DNA of 64,000 bases from Agapetus fuscipes. Lineage: Eukaryota > Arthropoda > Insecta > Trichoptera > Glossosomatidae. The notes beneath the pieces are model-generated. The model was not told the origin of the DNA. It was given only the letters and a program-made list of their open reading frames with translations, and searched no databases. The position numbers and the translations under genes were made by a program. The DNA is taken from the NCBI GenBank assembly GCA_951799405.1, contig OX637340.1:62001-126000 (forward strand), in the 5' to 3' direction. Below, one piece after another: positions 53,112 through 63,884 of the stretch; position 1 is the stretch's first letter, and the number at the start of each line of letters is the position of its first letter.

Positions 53112-54183
53112 CAGTAGCGGCTCTAGCTAAATTCTGGGAGAGGGGATGACCTTGTAAGATAGTCTGGTGCTCACCTGGCCATGCACTCCACCAGGGCACC
53201 AGCCCGCACCTGGTCACCACCATACAGCACACAGGCACAGACACTACATACATATCACCAGGCTGGGCACTGTGCAGGTCCTCGCCTCTTACCAACTACT
53301 TTTTCTACATTTCTTACAGATATTAAATCACGGCATTTATAGACAAAAATAGAAATCACAACACAATTATACGAAATCAGAACAGTATCAACATAGGCGA
53401 AACTGTACGCAATCAATAATAACTGGCATTTGATTACTTAAAAACATTTCATTCAACAAGATTTTAAAGAAAACGAGATGCTTTCTCCTAAATTAGCTAC
53501 CTATTTGGTAAGGAATTTCTGACGAATCGGACTTACGATGCTTGAAAACGCGTCAGACTGAAAAAATATTATAAATTTTAGTGTATTATCATGTCACCTG
53601 TTGCCTACCGGGAATCTCCGTAACACCCAACAATAATATTACTTGTGATTTGTACCAAAGTGTTATAAGTATGTTGGTACGTACCTCGGTGACACTTGGC
53701 TCTCTTCCCGCCGCTCTGTGAAGACAGTTAAAGTGCGCATGCGCAAACGTATGTACTTGCTATGGACCCAACTCACAGATAAGCTCTGCTCACCCATACA
53801 TACAAAAAAATCCATAGGGTTTACGTTCGGTATCCCCGACTTTACGAACCATCAGCTCGTGTATGTCCGGCGCGGGCGCAGAAGGAACGGGAAGAGGTCC
53901 CCGCCCATCGTACGTACATCTCATTACATAGCGAAGACCCGCTTTAAAATATAATCGCGCTACGTAGAAATTTCACACTAAAGGTGAATGATTTAGAAAA
54001 TATTCCAGTTTATTTCTCGGATTCCATTTTCAATAAGTAAGCATTGATACAACTGATAAAGTAAAAATAAAGCACAAAAATGCATTTTATTTTTACTTTG
54101 TTATTTGAGTGGATAGGTACTTATTTTTCCTATTTCATACATAGGGATAATCCCCTTCGTCCCCTAATGACGCACCGCCACTG
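53112..54183. mobile_element. hAT-type non-autonomous DNA transposon (1072 bp)
   Basis: The ends CAGTAGCGGCTC and (inverted) CAGTGGCGGTGC form short imperfect terminal inverted repeats of hAT style. CATGCACA is duplicated exactly on both sides (53104-53111, 54184-54191), the 8-bp hAT target size. No transposase is encoded; the plus frame 53718-53954 lacks features. Confidence 0.85.
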
Positions 54184-54529
54184 CATGCACACAACATGAA
54201 AAGAGCTCAATTATCTTTTTACCGCCAAAATTTTTCAAATTACTTAAAGCATTTAATTCACATAAAGAAGGTTAAGGTAAAAATGATTGCGAAGCCAGAC
54301 TTAAAACTGCCCGTAGGGCCTAGCAGCCAACCGTGCGACAGCACGGTCGGTCTGCTAGTTTAATATAAATCTTAAATGTTTTTTTTTTTTTTTTTTATTC
54401 AACAAACAGAACAATACAATAATGGATACGATAGTAATGTGTAGAAAAAAATAATAATATAGCGTATTGCTCCAATTACATGTTGATAATAAAATATACT
54501 ATGATAAAACAACAACAATTCAACAAGAT

Positions 54530-54647
54530 GTCAACGACGTTAGCCATGTTGAAAGCACCGGTTCCCATAGATCACCGAAGTAAAGCAACATTGGGCGTGG
54601 TCAGTGCTTGGATGGGTAACCGCTCAGGTACACCGCGTGTCGTTGGC
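54530..54647 (+). ncRNA. 5S rRNA-like sequence at the 5' end of a SINE
   Basis: 118 nt with 5S layout: GTCAACGAC at the start pairs with GTCGTTGGC at the end. The internal promoter region (AAGCAACATTGGGCGTGGTC, AGTGCTTGGATGGGTAACCG) and ACACCGCGTGTCGTTGGC are recognisable. It differs from insect 5S at several sites. It is fused directly to a SINE-1 head, so it is a 5S-derived module or pseudogene rather than a 5S gene. Confidence 0.8.
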
Positions 54648-54957
54648 ATCTTGGACCGGTCCGCAGTCCGTAGTGGCAACACTTCGGACTCGTAAATGGA
54701 AGGTTGTGGATTCGGATACCGGCGGAGCACAAAAATATACCATTTATATTTCGAATGTGCTCTTCGCTGGGTTGAAAAATTCATAAACCTTTACCCATGA
54801 CCGGTCACCAAAGGTCCATCCAGCCTTACAGCAACTGGCGCTTTGTAGCGACGACCAAGCTCGTACACCTCTGCGGCACTACAACAAGTGTCATAGACCC
54901 CTAGATTCTTTAGAATCTAGGGAGTCTGCCGCACAGGATTTCTTAAAAAAAAAAAAA
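54648..54957 (+). mobile_element. SINE-1 with tail B (plus), joined to the 5S-like module
   Basis: Head CTTGGACCGGTCCGCAGTCC, B-box-like GGTTGTGGATTCGGATACC, body, then tail B (GCGGCACTACAACAAGTGTC) and a poly(A) run at 54945-54958. Confidence 0.85.
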
Positions 54958-54969
54958 AATATAATACAA

Positions 54970-55960
54970 CAGTTACACTATCTATAATCTATAATCTAAG
55001 TTGCAAGGATATTCATTCAAAGCTCTCAGATGTATGCCCACAAACAAACACGTGTAGTTCGCGCTTACAAATGCTGATTGTGTACTTACAAATAAAATCC
55101 AAACCTCAAATGAACATAAGCCCTGCAACTCTTGCCGACATTCCCCGAAACAGGGGTGACATTGGCAAAGTGTACCATTTTTTACAGTATGGGTGGTCGG
55201 CCTCATACCAACCTATAAGTCAAGGAATACGAGTAATAAATAACATTTAAGCATAAAAAAAACAAAAAATCTTAAAAATAAATCTATACAAAAAAAGTCT
55301 AACATTTCTTTGCAAAAAATGTAGCAAACTAATAAACAAACATTATAAATCAGCATTGCAGATTAGCCGCCACTTCTTCCTGTCCTTGCATACTTCTTTC
55401 ATTTCATCCAGAGTCATAATCTTTTTCATATAAATTCTCCTTTTATTATGACTGGATATCCCATTCACTCGCTATTTCGAAAATTTGGTCCATCCATACC
55501 TTTCTCGGTCTTCCTCTTCCACGACATCCATCAATTCTTGCAATCATTCCTCACCCTATCACTCCGTCTTTTTCCAATCATACTTCTTAAGTAGTCCATT
55601 TCCACTGTATGGACTTTACTAATCTCACTTTCACTCACCGTCCAGGCTTCACTTCCATACATCAGAGTGGGCACTAGTATACCACCGTGCACCGCGAGTC
55701 GAACATTTTTTGAAAGATTCTGGTTCTTGGCGATGCTAGCGGTAGCAGCCAGTACGCACCTGCCTTTCATTATTCTTCTTTCAAATTCACCTGTCATTCT
55801 TCCATCTTTTTCAAACTTACTTCCCAGGTATACAAACTCATTTACGACATCAACATTCATTCCATTAATTTTAAATTCATAATTCATATTTTCATCATCT
55901 CTTTCAAAAATCAAAACTTTCGTCTTACTTGCATTCAACTTCAAATGGTTACCTAACATT
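54970..55960 (-). mobile_element. RTE-A LINE 3' fragment with coding part (minus)
   Basis: CTATAATCTATAATC units, full tail, decayed C-terminus (to 55540). An open block 55531-55959 reads LKLNASKTKVLIFERDDENM, FVYLGSKFEKDGRMTGEFER and LVPTLMYGSEAWTVSESEIS. An internal deletion joins DRVRND to the later part. Confidence 0.85.
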
Positions 55961-56294
55961 CATATCAATGATTAAAGTTATAAATAAAATAAAAAATAAA
56001 AATTAGACGTGCACATTTACCTTTATATTAAATAAACTTTACAAAACTTTATAAAATTTACAATGAATAGCCCTACTCACACACTTACAATAGTGATATA
56101 TTTCATAGCAAATTAAATTATTGTGAAAGTAAATTTAATTTAATTTCAATTTTAATTTTAAAGACATACATAATAAATATCAACCAGTAGGTGATCATCG
56201 ATCGAGATTTAAGTGCAAATTTTGGCCGTCGCCAACTTTTTGAAGGTGTTGGTTGACAGGTAAAAAATGTCCAATTCACCAACTGTTTCGTTGT

Positions 56295-56750
56295 ACAATC
56301 ACGAAGCTCTCAGGAGGAATGAGTTCCCGTATGAGTTTGTTCTGTGAGACGGAATGTAAAGCTGGATATTAGTGTTTCTTGACGTCATCCTAGTCACTCG
56401 GATTCCTACTTCTGACAGGAGTTTGGAGCAAGACACGTTACCTTGGATGAGTTTGTACAGAAACATTTGATCTAGAACACTCCGTCTCGCTTGGAGCGAT
56501 GATAAACCATAGTGTTGCAGTGCCTTATGATAGTCGGCAAGCCCTCGATGGAAACCATCTCGGTACATGAGTGTCCTGGTGAGGCGTTTTTGGATGGCCT
56601 CCAATCTATTAACGTAGGTGATATATTGTGGATTCCAAACTTGGCAAGCATATTCCAGTATTGGTCTAACATATACTTTATATAGAAGTAATGCCACTCC
56701 AGTAATGTTTTGTTTCCATGTAATGCTTCTTTGCAACTTAGATTATAGTA
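56295..56750 (-). pseudogene. Jockey/CR1-like LINE C-terminal fragment (minus)
   Basis: The minus frame reads YKVYVRPILEYACQVWNPQY, RLEAIQKRLTRTLMYRDGFH, LSSLQARRSVLDQMFLYKLI. This is the conserved 'R..LEYA..VWNP....D...LE.IQ' end of Jockey/CR1-type reverse transcriptases. Confidence 0.85.
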
Positions 56751-56814
56751 ATAGATTTTTTGCGTTCTCTTCCTACGAATTTTGCATTGGATCACTTTTA
56801 ATCCGTACGTAATT

Positions 56815-57095
56815 AAACCGGTCAGTAGTCTAGTGGTAACGCTTCGCACTCGTAAATGGGAGGTCGCGGGCTTGATACCCAGCGGAGCACAAAAAAATCC
56901 ATTTTTAATTTCAAATATACTCTTTGCTGGGTTAAAAAAAATCATATGTTTTACTAAAGACCGGCCGCCAAAGGTCCATCCAGCTTTACAGTCGCTATAA
57001 AGGTTCTATAGCGACTACCAAGTTTACAGAGGGCTCTTTAGGTGTAATTCACACCAAAACAGCGCTCACCAAATATATTATCCGTTTTGTAGATT
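56815..57095 (+). mobile_element. SINE-1 with tail A (plus)
   Basis: Head CCGGTCAGTAGTCTAGTGGT, B-box-like GGTCGCGGGCTTGATACCC, body, and tail AGAGGGCTCTTTAGGTGTAA with CAGCGCTCACCAAATATATT. Confidence 0.85.
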
Positions 57096-58105
57096 TATAA
57101 ATAAAGACCGTAAAACGCGGAAGGATATCGTGGCTGGACGTGGAAGAACCCACAACAGGTTTAACCTTAATAATAGATCCCTGTTTAGAGAAACAAAATC
57201 CCAAATTAAAAATATGGTGATGACCGATCTGTGCTTTGCTCGTAAGTGGCACGAGAATAAAAAGAAAAATATCCCAGTGCTTTGTATTTCATACTTTTTT
57301 CATTCAATCATAATGGATTTCGAAAGCATTTTTGTTTGAGAAATCCAACAGTTGTGCAATGATGCTTGACAAGATGACACTTGAAATATTTCCTGCTTAC
57401 GTACAATAGAGGTAGCAACATATTGTCCATCATCAGTGTTTGATTTCCTCTTTATTTGTTGCCCAGCATGATCCTAAATTGATTTTTTACGTACAAGAAT
57501 GCTTTTTTGTACGGCGAAGAATGAAGCGAAGGATGAGGCGAGGGATGACGGAAAGCCCTTCGGTTAATGCTGAATCCTCGATGCAATATCGGCGAGGGGC
57601 GATTGATTTGTTTTGCACCCTTCGAGGGGAATGTAAATATTGTTCGGCCTGTAAGCTGTGGAGGATTTGTGATAAACCAGGATTTAAACGAATCTTACAT
57701 TTTTCAGGTCCATTTTGAAGTGTAAAACGATTGAAGTGTTTTGTATTTCGGGCTGCATTATACGGTGACATTTGTAGCAACCCTCCATAACTCAATTTGT
57801 AGAGGTTTTGAATGAAAAGGTCTGAGTTTGAATATAAGGGTAGCAGACATGATTTTCTGTTTTATTTCAACACAGCCTCCACGCCTATAACACGATCTTT
57901 AAAAACATTATAGCCTTAATTTCTACATATTTAGGGGGAAGTATTGATTAATCTTCTTTAAAAAAAACAAAATCTGCTTCAAAATAAAAATGTGAACAAA
58001 ACGCAGGCACAACAGTATTTACACGTCGTAGCACATTTTCTTAACATGCAATCATGATGTACCTTTCGCATACATTTATCTTCTTATATTTCTCGCCATT
58101 ATTTA
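57096..58105. other. No recognised feature
   Basis: The block 57500-57720 has overlapping open frames on both strands but no family motif. Confidence 0.4.
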
Positions 58106-58109
58106 TTAT

Positions 58110-58539
58110 TGTTATGTTTCTCGGGTTCAAATAGTCTTCAAAATGAAAATACTGGTCTAACTGGTCGAGAAATTTTAAAATAATTATTTCACACTAGATT
58201 TATTTTTACAGTTATATTTATTTTTTACAATTCACATTTATTTATTTAAAAGAATGGTTAGGGTTCACTAATACTGTATTTTGTGTTTAATAGCAGAGTG
58301 TCGTATGATGACTGACTGTCTGTAAGCTGTTTGCGCCCTTTTATACCTCAGCAATATAAATGACTAGAGGTGGATTTCGCTAGAATCTTCTCGAAGCAGA
58401 TAATCTTGTGGCTTCTTTCTAAAATTTCTTTACCCTAGGTACTTATAATAAGTAATCCTACTTATATACAACTCTCATCAGCAATAAATGATATACCTAC
58501 CTACCTAAATATTTATGTGTATTTGTTATTTACGTAACA
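58110..58539 (-). mobile_element. Solo LTR (430 bp), related in ends to the macro-Gag LTR
   Basis: On the minus strand it starts TGTTACGTAAATAACAAAT and ends GAGAAACATAACA. TTAT flanks both sides (58106-58109, 58540-58543). A TATA box (GGTATAAAAGGGCGC) and a U5-like AT-rich part are present. Start, end and duplication resemble the gag-only element (TGTTATGTAAATATAAAT, TAACA, TTAT), so the families may be cousins; the bodies differ. Confidence 0.82.
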
Positions 58540-58619
58540 TTATCTATGACAATCCGTTTAAGCTCCTCATAGGAGGAATAATATAAATCTGATACAACAT
58601 TATGAAGGATCTTTCGGCG

Positions 58620-58925
58620 TAGACGCTCAACGGCGTTTGTCATCTTGATCATTTATGATGTTCAAGACACCTTCCTGGTGTATTGTGCGCCAATGTGCCA
58701 GCCATCTAGCCGAGCAGGTACCTTCCTCCTCCGATTCCATGCGGTCGTTCGATGGAATCCCAAAAAATATTCTGTAGGACCACATTTCGAAAGCTTGCAG
58801 TCTTCTACTTTCTCTTTCTAAAATGCACCAAGTCCCACAGCGATTAGCAAGTATTTTCACGAGGCCGATAGTCAGCGGCCGCATCTGCGTAACATACGTC
58901 ATAAAATGATAAAACTCCTTCAACT
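58620..58925 (-). pseudogene. LINE C-terminal fragment (minus)
   Basis: Reads LQAFEMWSYRIFFGIPSNDR, then SARWLAHWRTIHQEGVLNII. This is the 'L.AFE.W.YRR.L.IPW....N.EVL' block of RT-LINEs. Diverged. Confidence 0.65.
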
Positions 58926-58927
58926 AT

Positions 58928-61265
58928 CGCGGTCCCATTTACATATTCAGCGACCTCGCAAGCGCAGGGGCATTGTTTCCATGCATCATTTAATTCATAC
59001 AATGTTCATTTGTGCGCTCTAGTCTGACTCTAATTCCCCGGATGTGAGATAGCGCACTTTGATTTTCCGGAACAAAAGCCATCGTGTGCAGTTACAGGAG
59101 CGAACATCCACTTTCGTATGCAGATGTACTCGCGCTGGGTGCGGGAGGGATGAACTGGTATTACAGATAAAATGGTCTCTTTATTTCCACTACTTTCCTT
59201 ACAAGAACCTTGCAAAATGAATTTGGTATGTCACTTCTGTTTAAATAAAACTAGCGATAAAATCGTCGGACCAAAATTTGCAGAAGTAAAAAAGGGGTGT
59301 AAAAAAATTTTTTTTTTTTTACGAAAAGGTTTACATCGGAGTGGAAGAGAAAAAATATCGTTATTTAATTGACCCATGCAGAACAAGTATATTTTCGTAA
59401 GAAAGGCTAGTTCAGCAATTTCACTAAAAGTCAGTACCTACCCATAAATTGGGCCTGAAAAATTTGGGTGCATTAGGTATATTCTCTTAATTTTTATGTG
59501 CTCCGACATTAAGTGCTATTGTCGCCAGTTCATTTCTTTTAGGACAATATTTCCATTATTCCCTGTTTATTGGATAAAATCTGGATGGGGACAAATCGGA
59601 CAAGACCGGTATTGTCTTCAAAGTTTTGTAACTGAAGTGACATCCGGGATTCGCTTTATTCCAGGATAAATTAAGCACGGTTACGGCTTCCGTGTGATAT
59701 AAAGTGCGTTCCAGAGGGAAGCTGTAGCCGAAGTTACATTTCAACTCAAAACATAGCGCTAACCAAACATATGAGAAAACTAAAACAGCGAATCGAGTAA
59801 ACGTTTAAGTTTCATTACAATTTTTGTAAACGGCATGGTTGAGTTTAAACGTAAATACTCGGGGTACCTACTGATCCGCCTAGAGCTGGAGCCTATTATC
59901 GAGATGGGCTGAGCAATAAAACGCACATTCACATGTCGGTACACATGCACCGCTTAGATGTTAGGCAAGGTGCTGCAAATGCGAGCGTAGCTAGATTACA
60001 TTTGGATCCCACTTCTGATAAAAGATTGTGCCCGGGTGCGTTGTTTCAACTATGTGAATGTAAGAAGAAGATGCGTGTGCTAGCTTTTCTATTTGATTTT
60101 TTAAACCAAAGTTGAAAATACAAATACTTTTGTACCATCTTTTCAAAACTTTTGTCCTCGAGAAATAAATAATGTCCAAAGGCAGAATTACCTTCTTGGT
60201 CGAAATAAAAAAGATAAAATAAATGGGAGATATCGCATCAAAGGCCTAAGTGACTTGTCATAAACCAGTAAAAATGGACCTATCTTCATATGTGCTTTTG
60301 CACCCTATGAGGAGCTCAACTTGATGGATTGCTTTAGATAAGGAGAAATGGCGAAAAGTATGGATAAACATTACAATAGAAGAAAAGAAGATTCTCTTCA
60401 AATTTAGTAATGGTTGGTGGATTCGGGCATTCAAGTTATACCTACTCCATTCATGAAGGTATGAATGCAAAAATTAAACCCTTTTTACTAGAAAATTATT
60501 CATAAACATTTAAGAGCACTTTGAATATTTGTTAAACTGTACCAGCACTGTATTTCACCTTACCATTGCGTCATGGTTCATATGAATATAAATTTGACGA
60601 TCACGATGAATGACGCTCTACTCTCTAGCAACGTTGGCGACACAGGAGAAATTTATGACTAGGACTCCAAGTCAGTATAAAACTTTACTTGAAAATCTAC
60701 AAAAATAAAAATAAAGACTTAGTGAATGTGCAGATTCCCTATCTTTCACCAATATAACCATAAATTGTTTTTTATTTTGTTATTATTATTATTTTTATTT
60801 AACTAACACATTTTATTTTATTTTATTAAAAAATTTAATTTCGTTATACCTAACCATAATGCATTTTTGAATCTTACATTTTTTATTATTTTTTTTAAAT
60901 TTTATTTTAAGGAGAAAAAACAGATACAGACACAAAAACATATGTAGACATGAAAAATGTAAACATAATCAGTAGAGTGCCTTAATCCTAAAGAATTCCC
61001 ACAGATATGTAAAAAAATTAAAATAGCTGTCAAAAAATTTAAAATAAAGAAATCGATGAAGTAAAAAGTAAATCAAATTAATAACAGAAATAAAAATAAA
61101 AATAAGAGAAAAGAAGAAAAAAAAAGAGAAAAGAGAAACTAAAAATAAACCAAAAATTTACAAAAAAAGATAAAAAGAAAACCCATTCAAGATACAATGG
61201 ATGGCAAGGACATTTTATAAATACTCTTTAATAAGTCAGATCTAAAGGAGTACTTCCCCTTATTA
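58928..61265. other. 2.3-kb stretch without a recognised gene
   Basis: Contains a copy of the unnamed dispersed repeat (59752-59880). It becomes very AT-rich with A-runs at 60680-61180. No timeout exon found. Confidence 0.4.
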
Positions 61266-61269
61266 AATA

Positions 61270-62490
61270 TATCTCATTCACTAAAATATATATTAAAATC
61301 ACTGCACATTCTATACATAGGAGCTCTTTGACCTGAATTGGTTCGACATTTGGGCAGAAAAAATATTTGTAACGAACGGGATGCACTTCTTGGTATGCGA
61401 AAATTAATCTGACATAGAAGACCAGGGCAATCCGTCTCAGATAGACTAATACTCCTCAAAGTCAACGCACTCAGTATTAAACGCCGATTTTCAAGACTAA
61501 CCAGGTTTTAGTGAACTAGGCGGTTTTCGTAAGTGAGGTTGACGAAGTTTAAACGATGGAATAGTATTTTTGTAAATCTTCTTTGTACGGACTCTATAAG
61601 AGTCTTGTACACATTATAAAAAGGATTCCACATAGTCACAGCAAATTCTACTTGAGATCGTATTAATGAATGATATAAGGTCATATAACTGGATAACATT
61701 TTAATTTTTTGTTGTTGCACGAAACACAAATCCCATCATTTGAAAGGCCCTATTGACAACGGCATCAATATGCATGTCAAACAAAGTTTCTAATCGAAAG
61801 TCACACCTAGGTCACGTATGCACGATACTCTTTCAAGTGTGTGATTGGAAATCGTGTAATTGTATTTGATCAGAATACGTTTCCTCGAGAAGGTTATAAT
61901 TTTACATTTTTCAAAGGCGAGTGACAGTTTGTTAATCGAACAGTATAAACTGAGCCGATTAATGTCTTCCTGTAGTAATAGACAGTCGTTAATATTATCA
62001 ACTTTAAAAAAAAAATCATATAAAACGCAAACGCAACTAAGCTACACATATAGTGTAACTTCTTGCCGCGTTATCCCCGAAGGGGTCGCATGTGGCGAGT
62101 TGAACCTATTTATTTTTACAGGTAAGGGGGGCGGCCTTACGCCAACCACTTCAGTTGAAGTGGAGGGTTCCCAGCTCCCGAGAGTGCTGGTACTCATTTC
62201 TTGTGAAGGCTGAGTAAACCTTGCCGGTATTTTATTTTGAGGTTTGAAATAAACACCGAAACGGGAAATCATTTCTGACACCCTCGGTGGGATTCGAACC
62301 CGAGCTCTCGGCATGGAATGCAAGCACTCTACCACCTGAGCTATCGACCGGTCATATCATCTGCGAATAATAATAATTTACTGTTTTTAAAGCATTTATG
62401 GATATCAGATATGAAAATTGTGAATAAAAAAGGACCCAATATAGAACCCTGTGGAACGCCAGAGCTTATCAAAAATCTATGAATATTGTT
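61270..62490 (-). pseudogene. Jockey-like reverse transcriptase, split by SINE-2
   Basis: The minus strand reads SGVPQGSILGPFLFTIFISD (motif B and beyond), then LLLFADDM (motif C), where SINE-2 enters. Past the SINE it continues LLLQEDINRLSLYCSINKLS, FEKCKIITFSRKR and SQVEFAVTMWNPFYNVYKTL, to RRFTKILFHR. Several breaks; old. Confidence 0.85.
62022..62351 (-). mobile_element. SINE-2, full length, with target duplication (minus)
   Basis: 330 bp. The minus-strand head GGTCGATAGCTCAGGTGG and B-box GGGTTCGAATCCCACC are clear tRNA-type promoter boxes. The 3' end is TGTGTAGCTTAGTTGCG. TCATAT is at both flanks (62016-62021, 62352-62357). Best reference copy of the family here. Confidence 0.92.
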
Positions 62491-62499
62491 TTTGTTTTG

Positions 62500-62650
62500 G
62501 AAAAAAAAAATGTTTTGAAAATTATTTTATAAACATATATTTGTAGCCATTCTGCTCCTGAAGATGCCTCATTAGGCGAAAATGTTCGAGCAAAAACAAA
62601 AAGAATATAGTGAATTTAAACCATGTTTTATCATTTCAACTTTTTAAATA
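62500..62650. repeat. Short hairpin-bearing repeat remnant
   Basis: GATGCCTCATTAGGCGAAAA folds as GCCTCATTAGGC. It has the same layout (GAAGAT + stem + GAAA) as the centre of the inverted repeat at 31953-32190. Family unknown. Confidence 0.4.
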
Positions 62651-63104
62651 TTTAAAAAAATGAACTTTCACTGTGTTAACAGATCAACACTAAAAAAAAT
62701 ATAATAAAACTTTACGTTTATATAAAAACAAAGCGCTTTGCCAGAATGATATGTTAACTAAACCAGCAGCTCTAGTGACGTATTGTAGTTTCCACACATT
62801 TTTGGTTAAACGACATTGTTGAGTTTACATGTACGTACTCGGGGTCCAGAGGAGCGACGATTATAGTCGATGATGGCCACTAAGTGACCTCATTTGCGGA
62901 GATTCATATTATTGAAATATTATACGGACAATGAATGCTGCGATTGTGGCGCAGTGGACACAGGAGCGCCGGGCGATTATTGTTGTCCCGAGCTATAAAT
63001 CTTGCTATATTGCCGCCATTAATGAAGATAACGGCTAATGGAGCAGTCTATTGAAATATGTTTGTTTGTAATGATGAACTTACAAATGACTGAATTTTTA
63101 CCGC

Positions 63105-63370
63105 ATTATTGCGCTCCACAACTTTAAGCCTGCAGGTACCAAGACAAGCCCAGCGAATGGACCATCGGAGCATGGAAAATATAGTTGTGATGGCGGTCTC
63201 AAAGGAGCGCAGGGCAGCGGGAAAACCCGGAGTAAGATGGATGGACTGAGTGGTAGCTATAGAAGGCACTGGAGAGGGAAGGCGTTGGGACACTGCACAG
63301 GCAACGGTGGCTGTGATTGATCAAGGAGGCTCAGCCCGGGTTGTCGTGCCATTCATAATGATGACGATGA
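63105..63370 (+). pseudogene. LINE C-terminal relic (plus)
   Basis: KERRAAGKPGVRWMD followed by VVAIEGTGEGRRWDTAQATV, with an ATGATGACGATGACC tail (63357-63371). Typical LINE end, badly decayed. Confidence 0.55.
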
Positions 63371-63529
63371 CCATGGTTTGCTAAAAGGATGGCACAATAA
63401 AATACATGCATGATGAAATTGTTTCTAAATTACTTTTGGAGAACATTTAAGGGTGCATCTTCCGGCCTATTAATTTTTACAAAAAAAACGCCGATCACAT
63501 GAGAAAAATTGAGAATTAAAAAAATTAAG

Positions 63530-63620
63530 CTTAGTGTATATGAAGAAGAAATATGAAAAGAAAAGAGCAAAAGGAAAGCCGAGAAAAGTATATTCAGCTC
63601 AAAAAGATTTATGAACCTGT
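63530..63620 (+). pseudogene. RTE-A coding relic (plus)
   Basis: KKRAKGKPRKVYSAQKDL corresponds to the GRGRPRKVWKDQI region of RTE-A. Confidence 0.5.
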
Positions 63621-63659
63621 GAAATATTGCGATACACAGAATTAACGCAATTTAACTAA

Positions 63660-63695
63660 CTAGGGGCTCCGCCCCTGGCTGCTACGCAGCCCAAC
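63660..63695. repeat. GC-rich double hairpin
   Basis: GGGGCTCCGCCCC and GGCTGCTACGCAGCC, two small stems in a row. A comparable stem is at about 54330-54355 (CCGTGCGACAGCACGG, next to CTGCTAG). Helitron-type ends have such stems, but no other evidence was found. Confidence 0.4.
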
Positions 63696-63884
63696 CCCTT
63701 AACATTAGGCAATGTGTATATTGCACATAGTTTTGCATCTAGGGAATCAATCATTAGAAAACATGTAAAAAAAAAATGCAGTTTTTGTAAAAAAAAATTT
63801 TTTTAAGTCTTTTAACAAAAGAAAGAAAACTAAAAGCAAATAAAAAAAAGAAATCGGTTTTAATTTGCTCCATTATAGTCCTTA

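Noticed and set aside
53718..53954. A small gene for the Arg-rich 78-codon frame in the hAT-type element
   Set aside because: No homology I recognise, no start context or splice support; it lies within the non-autonomous transposon.
54530..54647. Calling a true 5S rRNA gene
   Set aside because: It differs from insect 5S at several positions, lacks a clean T-run terminator directly after the end, and is fused to a SINE.
57440..57795. Overlapping open frames on both strands as a gene
   Set aside because: No motif, no repeat match and no splice context; overlapping frames of this size occur by chance in GC-richer patches.
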